NCBI GenBank assembly: GCA_944385305.1
Contig: CALWWS010000037.1
Coordinates: forward strand, 1-19,313
Length of the DNA stretch: 19,313 nt
DNA from: an uncultured Oscillospiraceae bacterium
GTDB taxonomy: Bacteria; Bacillota; Clostridia; Oscillospirales; Oscillospiraceae
Reading direction: 5' to 3'
Made by a program: the position numbers and the translations under genes. The notes below the pieces were generated by a model. It made no database searches. It was not told where the DNA came from and saw nothing but the letters and a program-made list of their open reading frames with translations. Positions 6,161 through 14,291 of the stretch are shown here, piece by piece. Position 1 is the stretch's first letter; each line of letters opens with the position of its first letter.

Positions 6161-8519
6161 CCTGTTTCAAGGCCCCACCCTGCTGCTGGACGGCGCCATG
6201 GGCACCGTGCTCCAGCAGCGCGGCCTGCCCCCCGGGGGGCGGCCCGAGCTCTTAAACCTCACCCACGGCGCGCTCATCGAAGACATCCACCGGTCCTATC
6301 TGGAGGCGGGCAGCCAGGTGGTGTACGCCAACACCTTCGGGGCCAACGCCCTCAAACTGGAGGGCACAGGACACAGTGTGGAGGAGGTGGTCTCCGCCGC
6401 CGTCACCCTGGCAAAGCGGGCCTGCGCCCCCTACCCAGGCGCCCGGGTTGCCCTGGACATGGGCCCTCTGGGAGAGCTGCTGGAGCCCATGGGCAGCCTC
6501 ACCTTTGAGCAGGCCTGTGAGCTCTTCGCCCAGGTGGCCCGGGCTGGGGCTGCGGCAGGGGCCGACCTGGCGGTCATCGAGACTATGACCGACCTCTACG
6601 AGGCCAAGGCCGCCCTGCTGGCGGTGAAGGAGAACACCTCCCTGCCTGTTCTGGTTACCATGACCTTTGACCAGGGGGGGCGCACCTTTACCGGCTGCAC
6701 AGTGGCCTCCATGGCCGCCACTCTGGAGGGGCTGGGGGCGGACGCCATCGGCCTGAACTGCTCCCTGGGCCCCGATCTGCTCGCCCCCCTGCTGGAGCAG
6801 CTGTGCCGGAGCACCACCCTGCCCGTCATCGCCAAGCCCAACGCCGGCCTGCCCGACCCGGTGGACGGGCACTACCATATGTCCCCCCGGGAGTTTGCCG
6901 AAACCCTGGCCCCCTGCCTGGAGGCTGGGGTGTCCATCTTCGGCGGCTGCTGCGGCACCACGCCGGAGTACATCGCCGCCCTGAAGGCCGCCCTGGGGGA
7001 CAGGCTCCCCGCGCCCCGCACCCATACCCCCGCCAGCCTGGTGTGCACTCCCACCAACCCGGTGTTCCTGGACGGGGTGCGGGTCATCGGCGAGCGGATC
7101 AACCCCACGGGGAAAAAACGCTTCCAGCAGGCCCTGCTGGAAAAGGATCTGGACTACATTCTCCAGGTGGGCCTCCAGCAGGCGGACGCCGGGGCGGACA
7201 TCCTGGACGTAAACGTGGGCTATCCCGGGGTGGACGAGGTGGACATGCTCCCCCGGGTAGTGAAGAAGCTGCAAAGCGCCCTCTCCCTCCCCCTGCAGCT
7301 GGACTCCTCCAACCCCGACGCTCTGGAGGCGGGGCTGCGGGTGTACAACGGCAAGGCGGCGGTCAACTCGGTGAACGGCGACCGGGCGGTGCTGGAGCGG
7401 GTGCTCCCCATTGTGAAGAAGTACGGCGCGGCGGTGGTGGGTCTCACCCTGGACGAGGGGGGAATCCCCCAGAGCGCCCAGGCCCGCTTTGATATTGCCA
7501 AGCGGATTCTGGACGCCGCCCTGGCCCGGGGCATTCCCAGGCAGGACGTTTGGATCGACTGCCTTACCCTCACCGTCTCCGCCCAGCAGGAGCAGGCGGC
7601 CCACACCCTGCGGGCGGTGTCCATGGTGCGCAGTCAGCTGGGGCTGCAGACCGTGCTGGGGGTGTCCAACATCTCCTTCGGCCTGCCCAACCGGCTGCTG
7701 GTGGCCCAGAGCTTCCTTACCCAGGCCCTGGCCGCCGGACTCACCCTGCCCATCCTCAACCCCAACCAGGCGGAGATGATGGACGCGGTGGCCGCCTTCC
7801 GGGTGATCTCCGGGGAGGACGGGGAGAGCCGGGCCTATATCGCCCGCTTTGCCGCACAGGCCGGCGCCTCCGCCCCGGCCCAGGCGGCCGCCCCCGCCGC
7901 GCTGACGGTGGAGGAGGCGGTAATGCGCGGCCTGGCCGGAGAGGCAGGCAGGCTGGCCAGCCAGGCGCTGGAGACGGAGAGCGAGCTCTCCCTGGTGGAA
8001 AACCGCCTGATCCCCGCCCTGGATCAGGTGGGGGCCCAGTACGAGCAGGGCACCCTCTTCCTCCCCCAGCTGATGAGCGCCGCCCAGGCCGCCCAGGCGG
8101 TGTTTGAGGCGGTGCGGGCCCGCCTGGCCCAGCAGGGGGCCGCGCCGGTAAAGAAGGGCAAAATTATTGTGGCCACTGTCAAGGGGGACATCCACGACAT
8201 CGGCAAGAACATTGTGAAGACCATCCTGGAGAACTACGGCTACGACGTCATCGACCTGGGCCGGGACGTGCCCCCTGAGCGGGTGGCCCGTGAGGCGGAG
8301 GAGGGACAGGTACGCCTGGTGGGCCTGTCCGCCCTGATGACCACCACCCTGCCCGCCATGGAGCAGACCATCCGGGTACTCCGCGCCCTGCCCCACCCGC
8401 CGGTGGTCTTTGTAGGCGGCGCGGTGGTCACCCCGGAGTACGCCGCCCACATGGGGGCGGATTACTACGCCAAGGACGCCCGCCAGGCGGTCGTCATTGC
8501 CAAAGAGATATTGGAGTGA
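6150..8519 (+). CDS. metH: Cobalamin-dependent methionine synthase, core (homocysteine, pterin and B12 domains)
   Basis: The 789-residue product carries the first three modules of MetH. The homocysteine-binding barrel (about residues 1-290) has the zinc cysteines C204 (GLNCSLGP) and C267/C268 (GGCCGTTP). The pterin-binding barrel (about 305-565) includes RINPTGKKRFQQ and DVNVGYPG. The B12 cap and Rossmann domain (about 585-789) has the cobalt-ligating H682 in GDIHDIG. It transfers methyl from methyl-THF to homocysteine through methylcobalamin. The reactivation module is missing and is supplied by the gene just upstream. The frame is open further upstream (ATG 6054), but GTG 6150 is chosen because AGAGAGG lies at 6135-6141 and homology begins there (LLLDGAMGT follows within 20 residues). 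The gene overlaps the previous one by 11 bases and is followed 7 bases later by the next, indicating an operon. Domain limits are estimated by eye. Confidence 0.95.
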   Translation: MHSDLFQGPTLLLDGAMGTVLQQRGLPPGGRPELLNLTHGALIEDIHRSYLEAGSQVVYANTFGANALKLEGTGHSVEEVVSAAVTLAKRACAPYPGARVALDMGPLGELLEPMGSLTFEQACELFAQVARAGAAAGADLAVIETMTDLYEAKAALLAVKENTSLPVLVTMTFDQGGRTFTGCTVASMAATLEGLGADAIGLNCSLGPDLLAPLLEQLCRSTTLPVIAKPNAGLPDPVDGHYHMSPREFAETLAPCLEAGVSIFGGCCGTTPEYIAALKAALGDRLPAPRTHTPASLVCTPTNPVFLDGVRVIGERINPTGKKRFQQALLEKDLDYILQVGLQQADAGADILDVNVGYPGVDEVDMLPRVVKKLQSALSLPLQLDSSNPDALEAGLRVYNGKAAVNSVNGDRAVLERVLPIVKKYGAAVVGLTLDEGGIPQSAQARFDIAKRILDAALARGIPRQDVWIDCLTLTVSAQQEQAAHTLRAVSMVRSQLGLQTVLGVSNISFGLPNRLLVAQSFLTQALAAGLTLPILNPNQAEMMDAVAAFRVISGEDGESRAYIARFAAQAGASAPAQAAAPAALTVEEAVMRGLAGEAGRLASQALETESELSLVENRLIPALDQVGAQYEQGTLFLPQLMSAAQAAQAVFEAVRARLAQQGAAPVKKGKIIVATVKGDIHDIGKNIVKTILENYGYDVIDLGRDVPPERVAREAEEGQVRLVGLSALMTTTLPAMEQTIRVLRALPHPPVVFVGGAVVTPEYAAHMGADYYAKDARQAVVIAKEILE

Positions 8520-8526
8520 ACCAGCC

Positions 8527-10293
8527 ATGGATATCAGAACCTATCTGGAACAGCACGCCCCCCTGGTATTTGACGGAGCCATGGGCACCTACTTCGCCGC
8601 CCGCCGGGGCCACAGCGCAGAGATCCCCTGCGAGCAGGCCAACCTGGACAGCCCGGCGGAGATCCTGGCCATCCATCGGGAGTATCTCCAGGCCGGGTGC
8701 AGGGCCATCAAGACCAACACCTTCTCCGCCGGAGCTTTTCTGGCCCAGGGGGAGGAGGAGCGCTGCCGGGCGGTGATTGAGGCGGGCTGCCGCCTGGCCC
8801 TGGAGGCGGCGGAGCCCTATCAGGCCTTTGTCTTTGCCGATATAGGCCCCGCCTGGCACGGGGAGAACCTCTCCCCCGCCCGGATTTATGAGCGGCAGGT
8901 GGATCTCTTCCTGGAGATGGGCCTGCGCCACTTCCTGGCGGAGACTCTGCCCGGGGACGAGGGGGTGGAGCACCTGGCGGTCTACCTCAAACAGCGTTGC
9001 CCTGACGCATTCCTTTTAGTCTCCTTTGCCGTCCAGCCCGACGGGGCCACCCGGGACGGCCACATCGGCCAGGCCCTCTACTCCCGCACCGCCGCCCTGC
9101 CCCAGGTAGATGGGGTAGGCTTCAACTGCGTCTCCGGTCCACACCACCTGCTGGAATACATCAAGCGGCTGGAGCGCTCGGACAAGCCCCTGTGCGTCAT
9201 GCCCAACGCCGGCTACCCCACCGTGCTGGGCCGCCGCACCGTCTACCAGGGCCTGCCGGACTACTTTGCCCGGCAGATGGCCCGCATCGTCCAGGCGGGG
9301 GCAGGCATTGTGGGAGGCTGCTGCGGCACTACCCCGGCCCACATAGCGGCCATGGTGCAGGCCCTGCGCACCCCCCTGCCCCCCATCAAGGTACGTCCCG
9401 CCGCCAAGCCCCAGGCCGCCGCCCCCTCCCCCGCGGCCAACTCCCTGTGGGATAAGCTGGAGGCGGGCAGGCGGGTCATTGCCGTGGAGCTGGACCCCCC
9501 TGCCGACGCCGACATCGCCCCCTTCCTGGAGGGGGCAAAGGCCATCTGGCAGGCCGGAGCGGACGCGGTGACCATCGCCGACTGCCCTGTGGGCCGCACC
9601 CGGGCGGACAGCAGCCTGCTGGCCTGCAAGCTCAAGCGGGATCTGGGCATCGAGCCCCTGCCCCACATGACCTGCCGGGATCGGAATCTGAACGCCACCA
9701 AGGCCCTGCTGCTGGGGCTTTCCATGGAGGGGGTACATAACGTGCTCCTGGTCACCGGCGACCCCATCCCCACCGCCGACCGGGACGAGGTGAAGAGCGT
9801 CTTCAACTTCAACTCCCGCAAGCTGGCCCGCTATGTCACCGGCCTGAACGAGACGGTGCTGCCCACCCCCTTCCGGGTCTACGGCGCCCTCAACCTCAAT
9901 GCCCGCAACTTCCAGATGCAGCTTAAGCTGGCCCAGGAGAAGGAGGAGAACGGCGTATCCGCCTTCCTCACCCAGCCGGTACTCTCTTCCCAGGCTCTGG
10001 AGAACCTGAAGCTGGCCCGCTCGGCCCTGAAGGGCAAGATTTTAGGGGGCATCTTCCCGGTAGTAAGCTACCGCAACGCTTGCTTCCTCAACAACGAGGT
10101 GGCCGGCATCCACGTGTGCGACGAGATTCTCGCCCTCTATCAAGACAAGAACCGGGAACAGGGGGAGGCTCTTGCCGTGGAGATCTCCCAGTGGGCGGCC
10201 CATGAGATGGCCCCCTTCACCGACGGCTTCTATCTGATGACCCCCTTCCGCCGCATCGCCCTCATCACCGAGATCATCCGGCTGATCCGCTAG
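8527..10293 (+). CDS. Bifunctional homocysteine S-methyltransferase / 5,10-methylenetetrahydrofolate reductase
   Basis: The 588-residue product joins two domains, as in Bacillus YitJ. The N-terminal homocysteine-methyltransferase barrel (about residues 1-285) keeps the zinc triad C201 (GFNCVSGP) and C265/C266 (GGCCGTTP). An Ala/Pro-rich linker (about 287-305) precedes the C-terminal MTHFR barrel (about 316-588), which has AVELDPP, PHMTCRDRN and LLVTGDP. The MTHFR half makes methyl-THF, the substrate of the MetH encoded just upstream; the other half could methylate homocysteine from another donor. ATG 8527 is preferred to an in-frame ATG at 8497 inside metH: GGAGTGA at 8513-8519 (overlapping the metH stop) is correctly spaced, and the family begins there. 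No terminator was found after the stop; a strong promoter for the next gene starts at once. The MTHFR electron donor is not predictable from this protein alone. Confidence 0.93.
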   Translation: MDIRTYLEQHAPLVFDGAMGTYFAARRGHSAEIPCEQANLDSPAEILAIHREYLQAGCRAIKTNTFSAGAFLAQGEEERCRAVIEAGCRLALEAAEPYQAFVFADIGPAWHGENLSPARIYERQVDLFLEMGLRHFLAETLPGDEGVEHLAVYLKQRCPDAFLLVSFAVQPDGATRDGHIGQALYSRTAALPQVDGVGFNCVSGPHHLLEYIKRLERSDKPLCVMPNAGYPTVLGRRTVYQGLPDYFARQMARIVQAGAGIVGGCCGTTPAHIAAMVQALRTPLPPIKVRPAAKPQAAAPSPAANSLWDKLEAGRRVIAVELDPPADADIAPFLEGAKAIWQAGADAVTIADCPVGRTRADSSLLACKLKRDLGIEPLPHMTCRDRNLNATKALLLGLSMEGVHNVLLVTGDPIPTADRDEVKSVFNFNSRKLARYVTGLNETVLPTPFRVYGALNLNARNFQMQLKLAQEKEENGVSAFLTQPVLSSQALENLKLARSALKGKILGGIFPVVSYRNACFLNNEVAGIHVCDEILALYQDKNREQGEALAVEISQWAAHEMAPFTDGFYLMTPFRRIALITEIIRLIR

Positions 10294-10322
10294 TTGCAAA
10301 CCCTCCCTCCCCCGGTTATAAT
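10294..10322 (+). promoter_or_regulatory. Near-perfect sigma-A promoter of the AlbA_2 gene
   Basis: TTGCAA (10294-10299), a 17-base spacer and TATAAT (10317-10322) directly follow the stop codon of the preceding gene. Expected transcription starts near 10329. This separates the small AlbA_2 gene from the methionine operon. Confidence 0.8.
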
Positions 10323-10355
10323 GGGGGAGAGATTGTACGGCGGGGAGGCGGCGGC

Positions 10356-10811
10356 GTGTTTGACTTTTCCCATATCCACCAGTATAAGGAGAACAACCGG
10401 CTGGAGGCCAAGCTGGCCACCGGCGGGCTTCCCCGCAGCATCTGGGAGACTTATTCCGCCTTTGCCAACTCCTACGGCGGGGTAATCGTGCTGGGGGTGG
10501 AGGAGCTGCCCGACAAGTCCCTGCGGGTGCAGGGCCTGCTCAACCCCCAGGAGCTGGTGGATCAGTTCCTGGCCCTGGTGAACAACCCGGCGGTGGTCAG
10601 CGCCAACATCCTCACCGAAGAGAGCGTCCATATCGAGCATGTGGACGGCGGGGATATCGTGGTTATCGAGGTCCCCTCCGCCCCGCCCAACCTGCTGCCC
10701 GTCTACCTGGGCCGGGATCTCTACACCGGCTCATACCGCCGCAGCGGGGATGGGGACTACCACTGCACCCTGGCGGAGATCAACGCCATGCTCTCCTCCC
10801 GCTCCCATTGA
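10356..10811 (+). CDS. Standalone AlbA_2 (Schlafen-type) domain protein
   Basis: The 151-residue product looks like the AlbA_2/Schlafen N-terminal domain: E-x-K after a short lead (LEAKLATGGLPRSIWET), then SAFANSYGGVIVLGVEE, which is the family's core (a small alpha/beta fold linked to nucleic acids or nucleotides). It continues through IVVIEVPSAPPNLLPVYL to YTGSYRRSGDGDYHCT, the usual end of the domain. In most relatives (the former divergent AAA-4 or RecG-like proteins) several hundred further residues follow, including a GHKL-like region and winged helix. Here the frame stops soon after and a strong terminator follows 7 bases later, so this is a complete short gene rather than a sequencing break. 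The start is GTG 10356 with GGGGAGG at 10341-10347. Family members are often described as transcription regulators, but the function of this one is unknown. Confidence 0.8.
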   Translation: MFDFSHIHQYKENNRLEAKLATGGLPRSIWETYSAFANSYGGVIVLGVEELPDKSLRVQGLLNPQELVDQFLALVNNPAVVSANILTEESVHIEHVDGGDIVVIEVPSAPPNLLPVYLGRDLYTGSYRRSGDGDYHCTLAEINAMLSSRSH

Positions 10812-10817
10812 TACAGC

Positions 10818-10859
10818 GCAGGCCCCCCGGCAAAAGCCGGGGGGCCTGCTTATTTTTCT
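10818..10859 (+). terminator. Intrinsic terminator after the AlbA_2 gene
   Basis: A 13-bp perfect GC-rich stem, GCAGGCCCCCCGG (10818-10830) with its complement (10837-10849), closes a CAAAAG loop and is followed by TTATTTTTCT. On the minus strand the same hairpin lies 20 bases after the trxA stop but lacks a T run, so it may only weakly terminate the converging trx operon. Confidence 0.9.
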
Positions 10860-10868
10860 CTGACAGAA

Positions 10869-11177
10869 TCAGCCGTCCAGCACGGCGGTATAGGCGGCGG
10901 CGGGCATCACGCCCACCTTGCGGTCCACCTCCACCCCGTCCTTGAAGAAGATCACCGTGGGGATGCTCATCACCCCAAAGCGGGCGGCCAGCTCCGGCTC
11001 GTCGTCCACGTTCACCTTGCCCACCAGGGCCTTGCCCTCGTACTTCCCCGCCAGATCGTCAATCACAGGGGCCAGCATCTTGCAGGGGCCGCACCAGGAG
11101 GCCCAAAAATCCACCATCGCGGTGCCGCTGGAGATCGCTTTATCAAACGCTTCCTTAGTCAGATGAATGGTTGCCAT
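10869..11177 (-). CDS. trxA: Thioredoxin
   Basis: The 102-residue product is a classical small thioredoxin that reduces protein disulfides in the cytoplasm. The active site WCGPC lies at residues 28-32 (C29, C32) and the cis-proline is P73 in MSIPT. Length is normal for the family. The start is ATG with AAGGAAG seven bases before it. It lies 22 bases after the reductase gene in the same orientation and is its likely substrate. The operon order is arsR, reductase, thioredoxin, which suggests induction under the control of the ArsR-type repressor. Nothing in the protein is unusual. Confidence 0.96.
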   Translation of the reverse strand: MATIHLTKEAFDKAISSGTAMVDFWASWCGPCKMLAPVIDDLAGKYEGKALVGKVNVDDEPELAARFGVMSIPTVIFFKDGVEVDRKVGVMPAAAYTAVLDG

Positions 11178-11199
11178 AGTCGTACTTCCTTTCTATCTC

Positions 11200-12054
11200 T
11201 CAAGATTTGTCCATTTGGTCTATATATTCCGCCGCCCGGTGGCCCGCCACCAGCCCCTCCCCTACGGCCTTGGAAACCTGAAGGGGGGTGCCGGTACAGT
11301 CGCCTGCCGCGAAAACGCCGGGCAGATTGGTTGCCATGTTTCGATCCACCGCGATATAGCCTCCCTCAAGGGCCAGCCCCGGGAGAAGCTGAACGGGAGC
11401 CAAAGAGGGCCGGAGGATAAACACACCGGCGCAGGGCAGCCTCTCGCCGTCCACCTCCACAGCCTCCACGCTCTGGCCGCCTACCACTTGCCGCTTAAAA
11501 CCCCTCCGGAAGGCAATGTCCTTGCGCAGCCCCTCCGGCTGTCTGTCGCTGATGTAAGTGACCTTGCAGCCCAGCTCCTGGAGGTAGTTGGCCTCCTCGG
11601 GGGCGTCCGCCGCCATGCCCAGCACGGCCACTTCCTTACCCCGGTAGAGCATGCCGTCACAGGTGGCGCAGTAGCTCACCCCCCGGCCCAGATACTCCGC
11701 CTCTCCGGGAAGTTGGGCGGCGCGCACCACCCCGGTGGCCAGGATTACCGCCCGCGCCTCCTCCACCTGGCTGCCTATCCCCAGATAGAATGAGCTGCTG
11801 GCGGGCATGATATTCAGTACCCGGCCATTTATCTCCTCCACGCCCATCTCCCGGGCGTGCTTCTGGAAGGACTCCAGCATCTCCTGTCCGGAAAGCCCGG
11901 GCATCCCCAGATAGTTGTTGACCAACCGGGCCTTCCAGAGGGGATTATCCCGCACATCCCCCGACACCACCAGCACCGACTTGTTCCGGGTGCGGGCCTG
12001 CACCGCCGCGGATAACCCTGCCGGGCCGCCGACCACTACTACAACGTCGTACAA
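11200..12054 (-). CDS. Thioredoxin reductase-like flavoprotein without NADPH-binding motifs (probable ferredoxin-dependent type)
   Basis: The 284-residue product has the two-domain thioredoxin reductase fold. An N-terminal FAD motif GGPAGLSAA (residues 9-17), the redox disulfide CATC (C129, C132) and the second FAD motif FAAGDCTG (248-255) are present. Where NADPH-dependent enzymes have GxGxxA, this one reads VLGMAADAPEEA (144-155); where they have HRRxxxR it reads SDRQPEGL (169-176). Both NADPH motifs are thus lost, and the protein is shorter than the usual 305-320. This matches the ferredoxin-linked flavin thioredoxin reductases known from Clostridia. The electron donor is inferred, not shown. 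The start is TTG 12054: an in-frame stop lies three codons upstream, no ATG or GTG is available before the FAD motif, and GGAGG is 10 bases away. It overlaps arsR by 16 bases. The first glycine of the FAD GxGxxG loop is valine (V8), which is odd. Confidence 0.85.
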   Translation of the reverse strand: MYDVVVVVGGPAGLSAAVQARTRNKSVLVVSGDVRDNPLWKARLVNNYLGMPGLSGQEMLESFQKHAREMGVEEINGRVLNIMPASSSFYLGIGSQVEEARAVILATGVVRAAQLPGEAEYLGRGVSYCATCDGMLYRGKEVAVLGMAADAPEEANYLQELGCKVTYISDRQPEGLRKDIAFRRGFKRQVVGGQSVEAVEVDGERLPCAGVFILRPSLAPVQLLPGLALEGGYIAVDRNMATNLPGVFAAGDCTGTPLQVSKAVGEGLVAGHRAAEYIDQMDKS

Positions 12055-12350
12055 TAGTATTCATCCTCCGCATCGCCGAACAGCGCGGCAATCACCGCCG
12101 CCGCCTCCGGGTTTGCCACCTCGTAGTAGACCTCGTTGCCCGTGCGCTCACACTTTACAATCCCAGCGGCCTTCAGCCGCATGAGATGCTGGGAGATGCA
12201 GGACTGGGACTGGCCGGTGTTTGCCTCCATACATCCCACGTTGCGGCAGCCGCACTGCAGCAGTCCCCGCACAATCCGCAGGCGCAGCGGATGGGACAGG
12301 GCCTTGAGCATCGCGGCCCGCTCCTCATAGCAATTGTTTGACTGTTCCAT
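12039..12350 (-). CDS. ArsR-family winged-helix repressor, cysteine-rich
   Basis: The 103-residue product has the ArsR/SmtB fold: ALSHPLRLRIVRGLL (residues 17-31), then the recognition helix region SQSCISQHLMRLKAAGIV (48-65), then the wing (KCERTGNEVYYEV, 66-78). Such dimeric repressors sense metals, metalloids or redox change through cysteines. This one has seven (C7, C33, C35, C40, C51, C67, C100). C33-x-C35-x4-C40 lies just before the recognition helix, near the position of the arsenic-sensing CxC of E. coli ArsR, but the alignment needs a gap. Thioredoxin genes downstream suggest a thiol or redox signal. ATG 12350 is preferred to GTG 12359 because that GTG is part of the AGGTGA ribosome binding site. 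A perfect palindrome overlaps its promoter, so autoregulation is likely. Confidence 0.88.
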   Translation of the reverse strand: MEQSNNCYEERAAMLKALSHPLRLRIVRGLLQCGCRNVGCMEANTGQSQSCISQHLMRLKAAGIVKCERTGNEVYYEVANPEAAAVIAALFGDAEDEYYCTTL

Positions 12351-12382
12351 GGCTCTCACCTGTATTTGTTATTTCTAATATT

Positions 12383-12410
12383 ATTATATTCGAATATTCT
12401 AATTTGTCAA
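12383..12410 (-). promoter_or_regulatory. Consensus promoter of the arsR-trx operon
   Basis: On the minus strand TTGACA (12410-12405) and TATAAT (12388-12383) are both exact consensus hexamers, with a 16-base spacer. Together they form the strongest promoter visible in the window. They lie in an AT-rich island. Confidence 0.85.
12386..12397. promoter_or_regulatory. Palindromic operator candidate in the arsR promoter
   Basis: ATATTCGAATAT is a perfect 12-bp inverted repeat that overlaps the first three bases of the -10 element and part of the spacer. A direct repeat TTCTAAT (12373-12379 and 12397-12403, 24 bases apart) flanks it. Position and symmetry suit a dimeric ArsR-family repressor that blocks RNA polymerase. 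Binding itself is inferred. Confidence 0.65.
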
Positions 12411-12419
12411 CTGCATTTT

Positions 12420-12431
12420 AAAAAAATTTTT
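12420..12431. promoter_or_regulatory. A-tract upstream of the arsR promoter (possible UP element)
   Basis: A run of seven A followed by five T lies about 10 bases upstream of the arsR -35 box (minus strand). It is in the place of an UP element and is likely to bend DNA. It stands out against the GC-rich background. Confidence 0.4.
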
Positions 12432-12465
12432 CCACCCCCTTCCCCGGGCCGAAGGGAGACAGCTC

Positions 12466-12494
12466 TTGCATTTTTCCACATTTCGGGGTAAAAT
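12466..12494 (+). promoter_or_regulatory. Sigma-A-type promoter of glnS
   Basis: TTGCAT (12466-12471), a 17-base spacer and TAAAAT (12489-12494) lie 33 bases before the glnS start. The leader is too short to contain a T-box. The promoter diverges from that of arsR, with about 55 bases between the two -35 boxes. Confidence 0.65.
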
Positions 12495-12527
12495 ACTTTT
12501 CTGTATCAATATGAAGGAGTGAACGGC

Positions 12528-14216
<1,689 letters not shown>

Positions 14217-14229
14217 TCAAACAAGTTAG

Positions 14230-14256
14230 AAATGGCCGCCCGTGAGGCGGCCATTT
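14230..14256 (+). terminator. Hairpin terminator after glnS
   Basis: AAATGGCCGCC (14230-14240) pairs perfectly with GGCGGCCATTT (14246-14256) around the loop CGTGA. The T run is short and part of the stem, so read-through into the aldolase gene is possible. Confidence 0.65.
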
Positions 14257-14291
14257 CCCTATGGAACAGCATATGTGAGGTGTGTGAAATC

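Noticed and set aside
6252..8528. A 758-codon open frame antisense to metH.
   Set aside because: It is a GC-bias shadow of a well-supported gene, with low-complexity Gly/His/Gln composition and no motif.
12438..12457. CCCTTC/GAAGGG hairpin between the arsR and glnS promoters as a terminator or small RNA.
   Set aside because: The stem is short, has no adjacent T run on either strand, and lies between two divergent promoters where no transcript is expected to end.
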